Below, one piece after another: positions 26,316 to 37,311 of a stretch of DNA of 64,000 nt. The translations under genes were made by a program, and so were the position numbers. The stretch's first letter is position 1, and every line of letters begins with the position of its first letter. The notes under the pieces are model-generated. The model was given only the letters and a program-made list of their open reading frames with translations, was not told the DNA's origin and searched no databases. Source of the DNA: an uncultured Psychrobacter sp. (GTDB lineage: Bacteria; Pseudomonadota; Gammaproteobacteria; Pseudomonadales; Moraxellaceae); the NCBI RefSeq assembly GCF_947488565.1, contig NZ_CANKZC010000006.1, positions 62,001 to 126,000 of the forward strand, written 5' to 3'.

Positions 26316-27140
26316 TTAGGCACTCAAACTGTCTAATGCACCGCGTAGCTCATCCATTTTTGCCATGATTTTTTGCTGAGCTGTCGCCACAGAGGTGGCA
26401 TCATTGGCATCGATATCAGCAAAGTTCTGTACCAATGCACTACCGACGATGACGCCATCTGCATGAGTACCGATCGCTTTTGCAGATGCACCATCACGGA
26501 TACCAAAACCGACGCATACTGGCAAATCGGTCTCTGCTTTAATCGCTTGAACTTGAGTCGCTACATCGTCAGTATCTAGTGTGGCTGAGCCCGTCACGCC
26601 TTTTAGTGATACATAATAAATATAGCCGCCACAATGAGTCAAGACTTGCTCACGGCGCTCAGGCAAAGTGGTTGGCGATAGCAAGAAAATCTCATTCATC
26701 GCATGCTCAGTCAAATGCTGAGTGAAGCTGCCCGCCTCTGCTGGTGGCAAATCTACCATCAATAAGCCATCAACGCCTGACTGCTCGCATAGCGCCACAA
26801 AGTTGTCATAGCCGATGATTTCAACAGGGTTAAGATAGCCCATCAGTATAACTGGTGTCTGCGTATCTGTTTGACGGAACTCTGCAACCATTTTTAATGC
26901 ATCACGCGTACTCGTCCCAGCTGCTAACGCGCGCTCGCCCGCCAATGCCACGGTTGGACCATCTGCCATAGGGTCAGAAAATGGTAAGCCAACTTCGATC
27001 ATATCAGCGCCGTGCTTGACTAAGTCATGTAGTAAGCCGACAAAGCTATCAGGTGTTGGATCGCCTGCCATTACATAAGGAATCAGGGCTTTTTTATTCT
27101 GTGATTTTAAGTTTTTAAAAGTACTTTCAATTCTGGTCAT
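26316..27140 (-). CDS. trpA: Tryptophan synthase alpha chain
   Basis: TrpA cleaves indole-3-glycerol phosphate to indole and glyceraldehyde 3-phosphate; indole tunnels to TrpB. The 274-residue TIM barrel has the catalytic Glu49 (DMIEVGLPFSDP) and Asp60 (DPMADGPTV), the flexible loop VTGSATLDTDDV, and the phosphate-binding GFGIRDG and ADGVIVGSALV motifs. It follows trpB by about 140 bases and precedes accD. Confidence 0.97.
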   Translation of the reverse strand: MTRIESTFKNLKSQNKKALIPYVMAGDPTPDSFVGLLHDLVKHGADMIEVGLPFSDPMADGPTVALAGERALAAGTSTRDALKMVAEFRQTDTQTPVILMGYLNPVEIIGYDNFVALCEQSGVDGLLMVDLPPAEAGSFTQHLTEHAMNEIFLLSPTTLPERREQVLTHCGGYIYYVSLKGVTGSATLDTDDVATQVQAIKAETDLPVCVGFGIRDGASAKAIGTHADGVIVGSALVQNFADIDANDATSVATAQQKIMAKMDELRGALDSLSA

Positions 27141-27280
27141 AATGGTCTCTTAATTATTATAAACTGGCTTACTTAACCCTTTATCTAACAATCTATATTA
27201 ATCAAAGGGTACTAAGCAATTTTCTTACGAGGGAGAGTTTTGCAATTTATAAAATTGATAATTTGCAAAGATACTCGTTA

Positions 27281-28555
27281 CTACATCTCGATCCCTTCTG
27301 CCTTCATCACTGAATGCAAATCTTTGTCACCGCGACCTGACATATTGACGATAATCGTTTGATCAGGGGACATGGTTTTGGCCAGTTTCAATGCATAAGC
27401 AACGGCATGGGCAGTCTCAAGCGCAGGAATGATACCTTCTTTACGCGTGGTTTCATGGAAGCCTTCTAGCGCTTCTTTATCGGTACAGCCAACATACTCA
27501 ACGCGCTTCATGTCTTTTAGGAAGCTATGCTCTGGACCGACGCCAGGATAATCAAGACCCGCTGAGATAGAATGCGTCTCTTGAATCTGACCATCATCAT
27601 CGGCCATCAGGTAAGTACGGTTACCATGTAATACGCCGATACGACCGGCAGCCAATGGCGCTGAATGACGACCTGACTCGATGCCATCGCCTGTTGCCTC
27701 GACGCCATACATTTTGACGTCAGTGTCGTTCAAGAAGTCAAAGAATAAACCAATAGCGTTTGAGCCACCACCGACACAGGCAACCAACGCATCCGGTAAT
27801 TTGCCTGTTTTTTCCAAATGCTGAATACGCGCTTCTTTACCAATAATTGCCTGAAAATCACGCACCAATAGCGGATAAGGATGTGGGCCTGCAACCGTAC
27901 CAATGATGTAATACGTGCTATCGACATTGGTCACCCAGTCGCGCATCGCTTCATTCATCGCGTCTTTGAGCGTACGTGAGCCAGAAGTGACTGGCACAAC
28001 TGTTGTGCCAAGCAGGCGCATACGGTAAACATTCATCTTTTGACGCTCGACATCGTCAGCCCCCATATAGACGATACACTCTAGCCCCAAGCGTGCGGCA
28101 ATCGTCGCCGTTGCCACGCCGTGCTGTCCTGCACCAGTCTCAGCGATGATACGTTTTTTGCCACACATTTTGGCAAGCAGCGCCTGACCAATGGTGTTAT
28201 TCACTTTATGCGCGCCTGTATGGTTTAGATCTTCACGTTTGAAGTAAATTTGCGCACCGCCAATCTCGTCACTCAAACGCTTAGCATGATACAGCGGCGT
28301 TGGACGACCGACATAATTCACCAAATCATTGTGATACTCTTCCCAGAACGCTGGATCTGCTTTGACTTTGGTATAAAGCGTTTCTAGCTCTTCTAATGCA
28401 GCCATTAGCGTCTCAGAGACAAAACGCCCTCCATGTACACCGAAATGACCGCGTGCATCAGGATACTGGTTAAAATCCTGCACGTTTTCAGGATTGGTAA
28501 ATGTATTGACAGATTGTGCACTAGCAGATAAATCTTTGTTCGCGACATGACTCAT
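27281..28555 (-). CDS. trpB: Tryptophan synthase beta chain
   Basis: TrpB condenses indole with serine to make tryptophan, using pyridoxal phosphate. The 424-residue protein carries the PLP lysine Lys117 ([11 protein letters not shown]), the phosphate-binding [10 protein letters not shown] loop, the [10 protein letters not shown] motif with Glu before it, and the C-terminal MSGRGDKDL. An N-terminal extension of about 20 residues ([12 protein letters not shown]) is longer than in E. coli (397 residues). It lies between trpF and trpA on the same strand. Confidence 0.97.
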   Translation of the reverse strand: MSHVANKDLSASAQSVNTFTNPENVQDFNQYPDARGHFGVHGGRFVSETLMAALEELETLYTKVKADPAFWEEYHNDLVNYVGRPTPLYHAKRLSDEIGGAQIYFKREDLNHTGAHKVNNTIGQALLAKMCGKKRIIAETGAGQHGVATATIAARLGLECIVYMGADDVERQKMNVYRMRLLGTTVVPVTSGSRTLKDAMNEAMRDWVTNVDSTYYIIGTVAGPHPYPLLVRDFQAIIGKEARIQHLEKTGKLPDALVACVGGGSNAIGLFFDFLNDTDVKMYGVEATGDGIESGRHSAPLAAGRIGVLHGNRTYLMADDDGQIQETHSISAGLDYPGVGPEHSFLKDMKRVEYVGCTDKEALEGFHETTRKEGIIPALETAHAVAYALKLAKTMSPDQTIIVNMSGRGDKDLHSVMKAEGIEM

Positions 28556-28704
28556 GATAATTCCTACTGTAATAAGTGGTATTTTTTAGTTGACTATAGA
28601 GAAATAATAAAAAGGATAACAATCTACTAAGATGTAAGCAGATAAACCGGAATAACGATCAACTAAGCAGAGTATGTATGGCAAATAACTTGATACAAAC
28701 GCAC

Positions 28705-29376
28705 TTAGATGGCGCCAGTGACCGTAGCGTTTTGCCATCGATCGCGCTTGACCGCTTTCATAAAGGCACGCATTTTGGCAGCGTCTTTTTTACCTTTATC
28801 GATCTCGATACCACCACTCACATCGACGCCATAAATCGGCAAACCTAATGTAGCGGCAACATTATCGGCATCGAGTCCACCGGCCAACACAATCGGCAGT
28901 GCACTGTCATGCGGAATGAGACTCCAGTCAAAACGTGCGCCTGTACCGCCATACTTACGCTGATGGTAGGCATCTAATAAGATGCTACTCGCCCCTGCAC
29001 TAGCAAACTGTGCGATCTGAGCACGAACACTATCAAGGGTGTCTGTTTCTGCATTGATACGTAGCGCCTTGATCCAGCGCTTATTGACGGCACTTGCCAG
29101 CTGCTCGCACTGTTCAGGCGTTTCATCACCATGGAACTGGATAATATCAAAAGAGACGTCATTTGCTAAATTGATCAGCTTATCTTTGGACATATTGACT
29201 ACCAATGCCACCACGCTGATAAAAGCAGGTACAGCAGCGCTCAGAATTTGCGCTTGCTCTATCGTGACCGCACGGGGACTTGGTGGATAAAACACCAAAC
29301 CTACTGCATCTGCACTTAGTTGTGCCGCAGTCTGTATATCACTAAGCTGAGTAAACCCGCAAAACTTAACGTGCAT
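28705..29376 (-). CDS. trpF: Phosphoribosylanthranilate isomerase
   Basis: TrpF isomerises N-(5-phosphoribosyl)anthranilate in tryptophan synthesis. The 223-residue TIM barrel has the catalytic Cys near the N-terminus (VKFCGFTQ, Cys6) and Asp in LLDAYH, then VLAGGLDADNVA and the phosphate-binding VDVSGGIEIDKGKKD near the end. It is monofunctional, unlike the TrpC-TrpF fusion of enteric bacteria. It is first in the trpF-trpB-trpA-accD-folC run. Confidence 0.96.
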   Translation of the reverse strand: MHVKFCGFTQLSDIQTAAQLSADAVGLVFYPPSPRAVTIEQAQILSAAVPAFISVVALVVNMSKDKLINLANDVSFDIIQFHGDETPEQCEQLASAVNKRWIKALRINAETDTLDSVRAQIAQFASAGASSILLDAYHQRKYGGTGARFDWSLIPHDSALPIVLAGGLDADNVAATLGLPIYGVDVSGGIEIDKGKKDAAKMRAFMKAVKRDRWQNATVTGAI

Positions 29377-29577
29377 TTTGTGACCTTGCGTTTCATAGTA
29401 CTAAATATGACACCGATTATAGCGGTATCAGACAGGTTCAGGCTAAAGTTAAATCGTTAGATGTGATGAGGTTTTGTTAACCAAACGGCAAAGCCATTGC
29501 ATCCAAAAACTTATCCTAGCATACTTTTATCCTTAGTTTCGTTTATGATTGCGATTGATTAATATAGGGATACCTTG

Positions 29578-31209
29578 ATGTCTAAGACTGCACAGACAGT
29601 GGCGAATAATACTGATACTGATACTGATACTGACGACAATGCTACTAGCAAAAATCCACTGCATTACTTGATGTGGTTTCGTCGTGACCTTCGTATCCAT
29701 GACAATACTGCTCTAGCAGCGCTGTGTGAACGTGCAAAGGAAAAAAACGCCTCGGTGTCTGCCGTATTCTTTTTGACGCCTGGACAGTGGCAAGAACATG
29801 ATACGTCCCTTGTGCAAGTCGACCATATTGCCCGCACGCTACCTATTCTAACAAAGGACTTGCAGTCGCAACTGAACATTACTTTAACCGTGCAAATCTG
29901 TCCAAGCTTTACTGACTGTATAGAAGCGCTCACAACCTTATGTAAAGACAATGAAATCAGCTGCATCATGGCCAATTACGAGTACGAAGGCAATGAGATT
30001 GATCGTGACGAGCAATTGAGTAAACAACTTACAAAAGACGATATCGAGTTCGTCCGCTGGCATGACCAGTGCATCTTTCCACCGCAAAGTATCACGACTA
30101 ACGATGGCGATAGTATGTATAAAGTCTTTACGCCATTTTATAAGAAATGGCGACATACGTTAGACGTTAGTACCATTCAAATGCATGAAGCACCCGCAGT
30201 GGATAGCGACTATAAAATCAAACTACAATCATCGCAAGCGTTTGCCAATACAGTCGATGATATCGAAGCACTAAGTAAAGAAATGCTCAGTGACTACCAG
30301 CAAACACTAGAAAAGAACAAGTCATTACAACATATTGATATGACAGCCCAAATTGACCAAGCAAGAGACGCTTATCCTGCTGGTGAAGATGCTGCTTGTC
30401 AGCGTTTAAAAGAGTTTATCGCTGATGATATAAATAACTATGATGTCAGCCGTGATGTCCCCCATTTACATGCAACCAGTCAGCTATCGGCTTATCTTAC
30501 TATAGGGTCTATCAGTCCTAGATTTTGCTATCTACAAGCAAGTAAAGCACAAGAAAAGCTACACGGTAATGATGGCGATAACGAAGACATCAATCGCTGG
30601 ATAAGCGAGCTTGCATGGCGAGATTTTTATCGTCATGTACTAGTGGACAAACCAGCACTTATCCGTCACAAGGCTTATAAAGAAGAAACAGATAACAAGA
30701 TCAATTGGTCATACGATAGCGATGATTTTGAGACATGGTGCACTGGTAAAACAGGCATACCATTAGTCGATGCAGCGATGCGCTGCTTAAATGCGACGGG
30801 GTTTATGCACAATCGACTGCGCATGGTCACCGCCATGTTTTTGACCAAAGACTTGCTGATTGATTGGCGCTTGGGTGAGCGCTACTTTATGCAGCAGCTC
30901 ATTGACGGAGATTTTGCGTCCAATAACGGCGGCTGGCAGTGGAGCGCGTCGACAGGCACCGACTCAGCGCCCTACTTTCGTATTATGAACCCCTTTAGCC
31001 AAGCCAATACGCATGACTCTAAAGCTCTGTTTATTAAAACTTGGCTACCAGAGTTAAAAGATATTCCCACTAGCATCTTGCATAGCGAAGACAAGATGCG
31101 TAAAGAATTGGCAAAAGGTGGCAAGTTTGCCGATGTTGACTACCCTGCGCCGATGGTCGAGCATAAATCGGCACGCAAGCTGGCTATTGCCGAATTCAAA
31201 AAAGAATAA
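29578..31209 (+). CDS. phrB: Deoxyribodipyrimidine photolyase (CPD class I)
   Basis: Photolyase splits cyclobutane pyrimidine dimers with blue light, using reduced FAD and an antenna pigment. The N-terminal Rossmann part starts at LHYLMWFRRDLRIHDNTAL; the FAD domain shows TSQLSAYLTIGSISPR, RWISELAWRDFYRHVL and the signature FASNNGGWQWSASTGTDSAP followed by YFRIMNPFSQ. The 543-residue length is longer than E. coli PhrB (472), because of a low-complexity Asp/Thr start (NTDTDTDTDDN) and inserts near residues 200-260. ATG at 29578 has AGGGA 8 to 9 bases upstream. It is divergent from trpF. Confidence 0.95.
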   Translation: MSKTAQTVANNTDTDTDTDDNATSKNPLHYLMWFRRDLRIHDNTALAALCERAKEKNASVSAVFFLTPGQWQEHDTSLVQVDHIARTLPILTKDLQSQLNITLTVQICPSFTDCIEALTTLCKDNEISCIMANYEYEGNEIDRDEQLSKQLTKDDIEFVRWHDQCIFPPQSITTNDGDSMYKVFTPFYKKWRHTLDVSTIQMHEAPAVDSDYKIKLQSSQAFANTVDDIEALSKEMLSDYQQTLEKNKSLQHIDMTAQIDQARDAYPAGEDAACQRLKEFIADDINNYDVSRDVPHLHATSQLSAYLTIGSISPRFCYLQASKAQEKLHGNDGDNEDINRWISELAWRDFYRHVLVDKPALIRHKAYKEETDNKINWSYDSDDFETWCTGKTGIPLVDAAMRCLNATGFMHNRLRMVTAMFLTKDLLIDWRLGERYFMQQLIDGDFASNNGGWQWSASTGTDSAPYFRIMNPFSQANTHDSKALFIKTWLPELKDIPTSILHSEDKMRKELAKGGKFADVDYPAPMVEHKSARKLAIAEFKKE

Positions 31210-31217
31210 ATATTAGC

Positions 31218-31979
31218 TTAGCTATTGGTAGTGACTGGCAATCGGCAAGCCCCTGCTCCTTGTGTGTTCACAGACACCACTGCGCCAGTCATCGCAAACA
31301 ATTGCTGCAGCTGCGTTTGGGCATTTTTTAGCGCCATATTCATCACATCACCTCGGCACGCCCGCTCCAGCACTTCTTTTTTTGCCATTGTCTGTGCTTG
31401 CGCGAGTATCTTAGGATCAACCTGCATCAAACCAAAAGCACCTGTTTGCCAGTCATAGATCTCCAAGTCGTCTAGATACACTGAAAATATCTCTGATGGC
31501 GGTAAGGTAATATTGATCTGCGGCATCATCGCGGTATTATTGTCGCTCGCCGTCTTTGCTTTATCTTCACCTACGTTAGACTCTTCAAGCTGTACGACTT
31601 GTACCATCTCAGGCGTCAACGCGCTCAAATCTATGCCCGCATCTACTCGACCACGAGCAATAAACAAGCCTTTTTGCTCATCTTGCCAAAGTTTCATCCA
31701 GCTGCCCTGTCGCTCACTGGTAATCACTGTATCCACGCTAAAAGCCACGGTCTGCAACCGATTCAATTGTTGAATCTGCGTCACCACACCTTCACGAGTG
31801 ACGGTTTCAATCGGTTCCTCTACCGTCCGATCATTTATAGTATAAACAGCAAAAGCTAAGGCCGTAAAACTAATAATTAACAATATCCATGTCGCTATTC
31901 CAGTAGGTTGTTTTGGTTTAGGGCGCTTACTAATATTGTCGCGAGCATTGTTAGGTGTACGATTATCAGAAGTTGTCAT
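31218..31979 (-). CDS. DUF4230 membrane-anchored protein
   Basis: The 253-residue protein has a polar basic N-terminus (RPKPKQ), one membrane segment (about residues 27-47, GIATWILLIISFTALAFAVY) and a periplasmic domain of the DUF4230 type (VVTQIQQLNRLQTVAFSVDTVIT, GLFIARGRVDAGIDLSALTP, INITLPPSEIFSVYLDD, and a C-terminal segment with LERACRGDVMNMALKNAQTQL). Function unknown. It converges with phrB, its stop being 8 bases from the photolyase stop. Confidence 0.82.
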   Translation of the reverse strand: MTTSDNRTPNNARDNISKRPKPKQPTGIATWILLIISFTALAFAVYTINDRTVEEPIETVTREGVVTQIQQLNRLQTVAFSVDTVITSERQGSWMKLWQDEQKGLFIARGRVDAGIDLSALTPEMVQVVQLEESNVGEDKAKTASDNNTAMMPQINITLPPSEIFSVYLDDLEIYDWQTGAFGLMQVDPKILAQAQTMAKKEVLERACRGDVMNMALKNAQTQLQQLFAMTGAVVSVNTQGAGACRLPVTTNS

Positions 31980-32523
31980 ATGCGCTACCTTTTATATTGT
32001 TAACGGCACTTAAAAGACGTTATTTACAAATGCTAAATTATGCACAGCTCTATAGCATAAATAACGTTTTTTAAAATGACTTCAAGTATTGGCTACTAAT
32101 CTTCTACACAATTGCTTAGTCCAAAATTTTACAAACTCAAGCGCTTTTAGACTTACTACAACTCTTACCGTCGACGAATACTAAAACTATCAGATATTTG
32201 CTTCATTTTTTGTCCTATACTGAAGTTTGTATAGCGTTCTATTGTAAAAGACAAAAAGTCATTGCGTATGAGGCAAACTTTACCTAACATAGTCTGATTG
32301 CATCGATGAAATGTCAACGTATATAGACTAACTGACATTAGCCTACTTTTAGATAGGTTTTGAACAAAAATCTTGATTATAAATTGCTAATTTATACACT
32401 GTCACGTCGATCAAATCATTAGTTATATCAGGTTATATATTAAAGGCAAGCTTGTAGCAGCTATCCAACGCTCAGCGCCTTATTTATTATTTATTTTATC
32501 GTTGATAAGGTTCCGCTTTATTT
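31980..32523. other. Intergenic region upstream of proS
   Basis: This 544-base AT-rich region holds the divergent promoters for the DUF4230 gene and proS. I see no RNA gene, no T-box-like leader, and no repeats. An AAGG stretch about 11 bases before the proS ATG is the only translation signal noted. Confidence 0.35.
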
Positions 32524-34242
32524 ATGAAAGCCAGTCAATTCTTGTTCGCCACTCTAAAAGAGACCCCAAGTGACGCCGATATCGCTTCAAGCCAATTGAT
32601 GGTGCGTGCCGGCCTTATTCGTAAAATTGCTTCTGGATTATATATCTGGCTGCCTATGGGGCTACGCATTTTACAAAAAGTTGAGCGTATCGTCCGTGAA
32701 GAGATGCAAAATATTGGGGCTCAAGAGGTTCTTATGCCCATGACCCAGCCAGCTGAGTTATGGGAAACTACGGGTCGCTTCGACGACTATGGACCAGAGC
32801 TATTACGTTTTAAAGACCGTCATGATCGCGACTTTGTATTGGGTCCTACTCACGAAGAGGTCATCACCAACCTTGCACAAGGTGAACTGCGTAGTTACAA
32901 ACAGCTGCCGATCACCTTTTTTCAGATTCAAGGCAAGTTCCGTGATGAGATTCGTCCCCGTTTTGGCGTAATGCGCGCGCGTGAATTTACAATGAAAGAT
33001 GCGTATTCATTTCATGTCGACCAAGCATCACTCGCCAAAACCTATCATGATATGTTCCATGCTTATACGCGTATCTTTACTCGCTTGGGTTTAGACTTTC
33101 GTGCGGTACAAGCAGATACTGGCTCTATCGGTGGTTTTGCTTCACACGAGTTTCATGTATTAGCTGATAGTGGTGAAGATGATATTGCATTTTCAGACTC
33201 CTCTGATTATGCAGCTAATATAGAACTGGCAGAATCTGTCAATACCGCTGAGCGTCAACCCCCTAAAATGCAGCGTGAGGACGTGCTAACAGAGGGGATG
33301 ACCACTTGTAAAATGGTGGCTGAGCACTTGGACATTCCTTTAGCTACCACGGTTAAAACCTTGATTGTACATGGTCATACAGAAGACGATGAGCCTCAGT
33401 TAATCGCAATTGTATTACGCGGTGATCATCAGCTAAATACCATTAAAGCTGAAAAAATAGAAGAAGCTAACGTGCCGTTAACGATGGCTTCTGATGAAGA
33501 GCTAAAAGCTGCTGGCCTACATAAAGGCTATATCGGTGTTGATTTAGATATGCCTGTGTTCGTCGATCGTTCGGCTGCATCGTTATCAGATTTTGTGACT
33601 GGCGCTAATGAGGTGAACAAACATGCCATCGGTATGAACTGGGCACGCGATGCTCGTATCACCCGCATCGTCGATATACGCAACGTACAAGAGGGTGACC
33701 CTTCTCCAGACGGTAAAGGCACGCTAAAAATTAAGCGCGGCATCGAAGTCGGTCATATTTTCCAGTTGGGTGACAAATACTCCCAAGCGATGAATGCCAC
33801 CGTATCTGGTGAAGATGGTAAGCCTGTTACCTTAATGATGGGTTGCTATGGTATTGGCGTCAGTCGTATCATCGCCGCTGCTATCGAGCAAAACAATGAC
33901 GAATATGGCATTATGTGGCCAAAGACACCAGCGGTTGATGACTCGATTGCACCTTTTGAAGTGGCCATCATTCCGATGAAGTCGAAAGAAGAAACCGTCA
34001 TGCAAACGGCAACAGCTTTGTATGACGAATTAAAAGCACAAGGTATTAATGTACTACTGGATGATCGTAACGAGCGCCCTGGGGTCAAATTTGCTGATCT
34101 TGAGCTAATTGGTATCCCGCATCGTATCGTGGTCTCGGACCGTAACTTGGCCGAAGGTAAGTTTGAGTACGTCAATCGCCGCGAGACAGAAAAGCAAATG
34201 CTAAGCCGCGAAGAAGTCATGGCAAAAGTAAGTAGCAAGTAG
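32524..34242 (+). CDS. proS: Prolyl-tRNA synthetase, bacterial type
   Basis: ProS charges tRNA-Pro with proline. The 572-residue class II enzyme begins [13 protein letters not shown], and carries motif 2 ([17 protein letters not shown]), the INS editing domain inserted between motifs 2 and 3 (about residues 225-385), motif 3 ([17 protein letters not shown]) and the anticodon-binding domain ([16 protein letters not shown]). Length is normal for the bacterial type. It carries its own terminator at 34265-34307. The tRNA-Pro gene in this window is one of its substrates. Confidence 0.97.
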   Translation: MKASQFLFATLKETPSDADIASSQLMVRAGLIRKIASGLYIWLPMGLRILQKVERIVREEMQNIGAQEVLMPMTQPAELWETTGRFDDYGPELLRFKDRHDRDFVLGPTHEEVITNLAQGELRSYKQLPITFFQIQGKFRDEIRPRFGVMRAREFTMKDAYSFHVDQASLAKTYHDMFHAYTRIFTRLGLDFRAVQADTGSIGGFASHEFHVLADSGEDDIAFSDSSDYAANIELAESVNTAERQPPKMQREDVLTEGMTTCKMVAEHLDIPLATTVKTLIVHGHTEDDEPQLIAIVLRGDHQLNTIKAEKIEEANVPLTMASDEELKAAGLHKGYIGVDLDMPVFVDRSAASLSDFVTGANEVNKHAIGMNWARDARITRIVDIRNVQEGDPSPDGKGTLKIKRGIEVGHIFQLGDKYSQAMNATVSGEDGKPVTLMMGCYGIGVSRIIAAAIEQNNDEYGIMWPKTPAVDDSIAPFEVAIIPMKSKEETVMQTATALYDELKAQGINVLLDDRNERPGVKFADLELIGIPHRIVVSDRNLAEGKFEYVNRRETEKQMLSREEVMAKVSSK

Positions 34243-34264
34243 CTTTTCTGATAAAAAATGTACT

Positions 34265-34307
34265 AAAAAAAAGCGCCTATTTCATCAAGTGAAATAGGCG
34301 CTTTTTT
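34265..34307. terminator. Bidirectional terminator proS/queF
   Basis: AAGCGCCTATTTCA (34271-34284) and TGAAATAGGCGCTT (34290-34303) form a perfect 14-bp hairpin between A-run and T-run, serving the converging proS and queF genes. Confidence 0.92.
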
Positions 34308-34361
34308 ATTTTATAGTAGGTCGGCTATATAATCTAAATTATACCAAACAAACCCTATCAA

Positions 34362-35246
34362 TTACTGACGAATCAAACGGCTTGGTTTAGGTAATAAACC
34401 TATGTCACTGACGCGGCAAGGATTGATATCGACACCACCGCGGCGCGTATACCAAGCACGAACCATGAGCGCACTTGGCTTATAATACTCGCTCAAATTA
34501 GCGAATATCTGTTCAACACATTGCTCATGGAAACCATTGTGCTGACGGAAGCTCAATATATAACGCAGCATATTCGCATTATTAAAAATTTTGTCAGTCG
34601 TAATCGTTACAGACAGAGTCCCCCAATCTGGTTGATTGGTCACCGGACAATTACTACGCAGTAGATTGGAATAAAAGGTATACGGCTGAGTACCATCACT
34701 TGCCACACTTTCACCGCTCGCTTCTACTTCGTTTTCACTCAGCAATGACGCATCAGGATGTTCAGCCAATGCAACTTTGTCCGTGTTGCCTGCTAATGCC
34801 TCATCAATACAGACGCCCTCAGGCCGAGAAATCAACAAACCTGTCGTTTTATCATCCAAATCATCCTTTAAACCAAACAACTCAACCTGCACCTTAGCTT
34901 GCACGCAGGCTGATAAATCTTTAGCAATCAACGCTTGTACGTCGTTCCAGCTGGCAAACTCGGTAAAGTTAATGCTGTTTAGGTACAATTTAAGTGATTT
35001 TGATTCGACAATGAATGGTGAGCTGGCAGGAATACCAAAGCGGGCGATGGCAACTTGAGAGATACCTTGCAGGTTTAACCAAGACATCTCAAAAGCATGC
35101 CACCAATCCACACCGACTGCCAACTTATCATCATGCCAGCCAATCGCATCACGTCCCGCACGACGAGCAATGGGATATAGCGTCTCTGGACTATACTCAG
35201 TTGGGTAGTCGGTGGTTTGTTCACCTAAAATACCGTGGATACTCAT
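34362..35246 (-). CDS. queF: NADPH-dependent 7-cyano-7-deazaguanine reductase
   Basis: QueF reduces preQ0 to preQ1 in queuosine synthesis. The 294-residue protein is of the long, YqcD-like two-domain type. The N-terminal domain shows FGIPASSPFIVESKSLKLYL with the QueF motif, and the C-terminal half carries the active-site Cys200 (SNCPVTNQPDWG) and Asp207. The end has YYKPSALMVRAWYTRRGGVD. An insert at about residues 145-185 (TDKVALAEHPDASLLSENEV) is somewhat longer than in E. coli. It is transcribed towards proS. Confidence 0.96.
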   Translation of the reverse strand: MSIHGILGEQTTDYPTEYSPETLYPIARRAGRDAIGWHDDKLAVGVDWWHAFEMSWLNLQGISQVAIARFGIPASSPFIVESKSLKLYLNSINFTEFASWNDVQALIAKDLSACVQAKVQVELFGLKDDLDDKTTGLLISRPEGVCIDEALAGNTDKVALAEHPDASLLSENEVEASGESVASDGTQPYTFYSNLLRSNCPVTNQPDWGTLSVTITTDKIFNNANMLRYILSFRQHNGFHEQCVEQIFANLSEYYKPSALMVRAWYTRRGGVDINPCRVSDIGLLPKPSRLIRQ

Positions 35247-35317
35247 TTAACTTCCTGATATTAAACCGTTAAAAATTTATGTCCAAGATGACAAAGCACC
35301 TTTTTAGATAATAAGGA

Positions 35318-36124
35318 TTACAAGCGCACGCGCGATCCATTACTGAGTAAGCGATAGGCAATGGTATAAAATATCGCGCAGAATACAAAAATTGCTGCCA
35401 TCGAATACCAAACATTGACATCAGAATATCCTAAGATACCGTAACGGAACGAGTTAACCATATAAACGATGGGATTTAATAACGAAACGTTTTGCCAAAA
35501 TGGAGACAAATTCTCCATCGAATAAAACACACCGCCAAGATAAGTAAGCGGAGTCAATACAAAGCTTGGAATGATAGAGATATCATCAAACGAGCGCGCG
35601 AATACAGCGTTGATAAAACCACCAAGTGAGAACAAAATGGATGTACCCAATACCGTAAATATTGTCACGAATAAATGCTCAATACCAAGGTCTGTAAAAA
35701 AGAGCGCCACTATCGAGACAATAATACCGATTGCCAGTCCACGAAAGATACCACCGCTAATATAGCCCATCAAAATAGAGTGCTTAGAGACGGGTGAAAC
35801 GAGTAGCTCCTCGATACTGGCCGTAAATTTGGCACTAAAAAAGCTTGAGACGACATTAGAATAGCTATTAGTAATGATCGACATCATAATCAGGCCAGGG
35901 ACGATGAATTGCATGTAAGGCACACCGCCCATCTCCCCCACACGCGAGCCAATCATTTTACCAAAAATGACAAAATATAGACTCATCGTAATAACTGGCG
36001 GCAGCAGTGTTTGGGGCCAAATCCGTAAAATTCGGCGTACCTCTTTTAACCATATGGTACGAAAAGAAATCCACTTTTTGCTCCATGACATTGTTTTATT
36101 ATGATCTAAGGCTTCTTGACTCAT
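35318..36124 (-). CDS. yadH: ABC-2 type transporter permease (YadH-like)
   Basis: The 268-residue inner-membrane permease has six predicted membrane segments and the ABC-2 signature region (FVLTPLTYLGGVFYSMENLSPFWQNVSLLNPIVYMVNSFR written in parts: TYLGGVFY, LSPFWQ, LNPIVYMVNSFRYG). It pairs with the ATPase gene whose end overlaps its start (ATGA overlap at 36121-36124). YadGH-type exporters have unknown substrates; relatives export lipids, drugs or polysaccharides. Confidence 0.9.
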   Translation of the reverse strand: MSQEALDHNKTMSWSKKWISFRTIWLKEVRRILRIWPQTLLPPVITMSLYFVIFGKMIGSRVGEMGGVPYMQFIVPGLIMMSIITNSYSNVVSSFFSAKFTASIEELLVSPVSKHSILMGYISGGIFRGLAIGIIVSIVALFFTDLGIEHLFVTIFTVLGTSILFSLGGFINAVFARSFDDISIIPSFVLTPLTYLGGVFYSMENLSPFWQNVSLLNPIVYMVNSFRYGILGYSDVNVWYSMAAIFVFCAIFYTIAYRLLSNGSRVRL

Positions 36125-37083
36125 AACCCTGCCTCCTTCATGCTGTCTGCACTTTGAATATTTTTGTCAACTAAGCGCATAAACAACTCTTCTAAGCGAT
36201 TGGCTTTAGTACGCATACTAGCGACAGTGATGCCTTGATCGGACAATTGACTAAAGACGTTGTTTAATGACTCACCTTCAGTGAGCGTAACTTCAATTGT
36301 CTGATCATCTGGTTGTGTTATACCCGTTACATCTATTAATTTTAATTCACGAGTAAGCGGCGTATCCAAATCGAGTACAAAGGTTTCAACCGACAACTGC
36401 GCCAATAGGTTTTTCATTTCTGTGTTAATGCGGATTTCACCATGATCTAAAATTGCAATACGCTTACACAACTGCTCAGCTTCTTCAAGATAATGTGTGG
36501 TCAAAATAATAGTCGTATTTTCTTCAATATTAATCTGCTGCATAAACTCCCACATAGAGCGGCGCAGCTCAATATCTACCCCAGCAGTCGGCTCATCAAG
36601 AATCAACAGTTTTGGTTTATGAATGAGTGCTCGTGCAATCATCAAACGGCGTTTCATACCGCCTGATAGCTCCCGCGACTTATTGTCACGCTTGTCCCAT
36701 AAGCCAAGCGCCGTCAACAGTCGTTTCGCCCGTGGTCGTGCTTCCTTAGCTGGGATACCAAAGTAACCGGCCTGAGTAATCAAAATATCTTGTACTTTTT
36801 CAAACTGGTTAAAATTGAATTCTTGTGGTACCACACCAAGATACTGTTTTGCAACGGAGGGGTCGGTTAAAAGGTCAGTACCAAAGATATTGACGCTACC
36901 AGTTGTTGGTTTAAATAGTGAGCTAATGATGCCAATCATTGTTGACTTGCCAGCACCATTTGGGCCAAGCAAAGCAAAAAAACCACCTTGTGGCACCGTT
37001 AGGCTGACATCTTTTAGCGCCGAAAACCCGTTATCATAGGTTTTGGATAGATTTTGGATAGAAAGCGCTGGTACCTCAGACAT
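36121..37083 (-). CDS. yadG: ABC transporter ATP-binding protein (YadG-like)
   Basis: The 320-residue ATPase contains Walker A (GPNGAGKST, about residues 39-47), Q-loop (VPQEFNF), signature (LSGGMKRRL), Walker B (LLILDEPTAGVD) and the H-loop (LTTHYLEEAE). A C-terminal extension of about 75 residues is usual for the ABC-2 family. Translation is coupled with the permease. It likely drives the export of an unknown substrate. Confidence 0.92.
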   Translation of the reverse strand: MSEVPALSIQNLSKTYDNGFSALKDVSLTVPQGGFFALLGPNGAGKSTMIGIISSLFKPTTGSVNIFGTDLLTDPSVAKQYLGVVPQEFNFNQFEKVQDILITQAGYFGIPAKEARPRAKRLLTALGLWDKRDNKSRELSGGMKRRLMIARALIHKPKLLILDEPTAGVDIELRRSMWEFMQQINIEENTTIILTTHYLEEAEQLCKRIAILDHGEIRINTEMKNLLAQLSVETFVLDLDTPLTRELKLIDVTGITQPDDQTIEVTLTEGESLNNVFSQLSDQGITVASMRTKANRLEELFMRLVDKNIQSADSMKEAGL

Positions 37084-37204
37084 GAATACCTCTTTATAAA
37101 TTTATAAAATAAATGTTGTAATGCCTTAATGTGAGGTTGCTATAAGTAGATTTCAACTACAGCAATATATAACGACATTATTGATCTCATCAATCGTCAA
37201 TCAC

Positions 37205-37242
37205 AAAAAAACGTCTATCTCAATCAGCGAAATAGACGTTTT
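37205..37242 (-). terminator. Terminator of the cytochrome c5 gene
   Basis: AAACGTCTAT (37209-37218) and ATAGACGTTT (37232-37241) form a hairpin; the A-run at 37205-37210 becomes the T-run for leftward transcription. Confidence 0.8.
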
Positions 37243-37311
37243 ACAATCTTATATAAGACATATCAAGGCAGTAATTACAAAACCACTTTTTGTCGCGTAT
37301 ATCTACGCAGA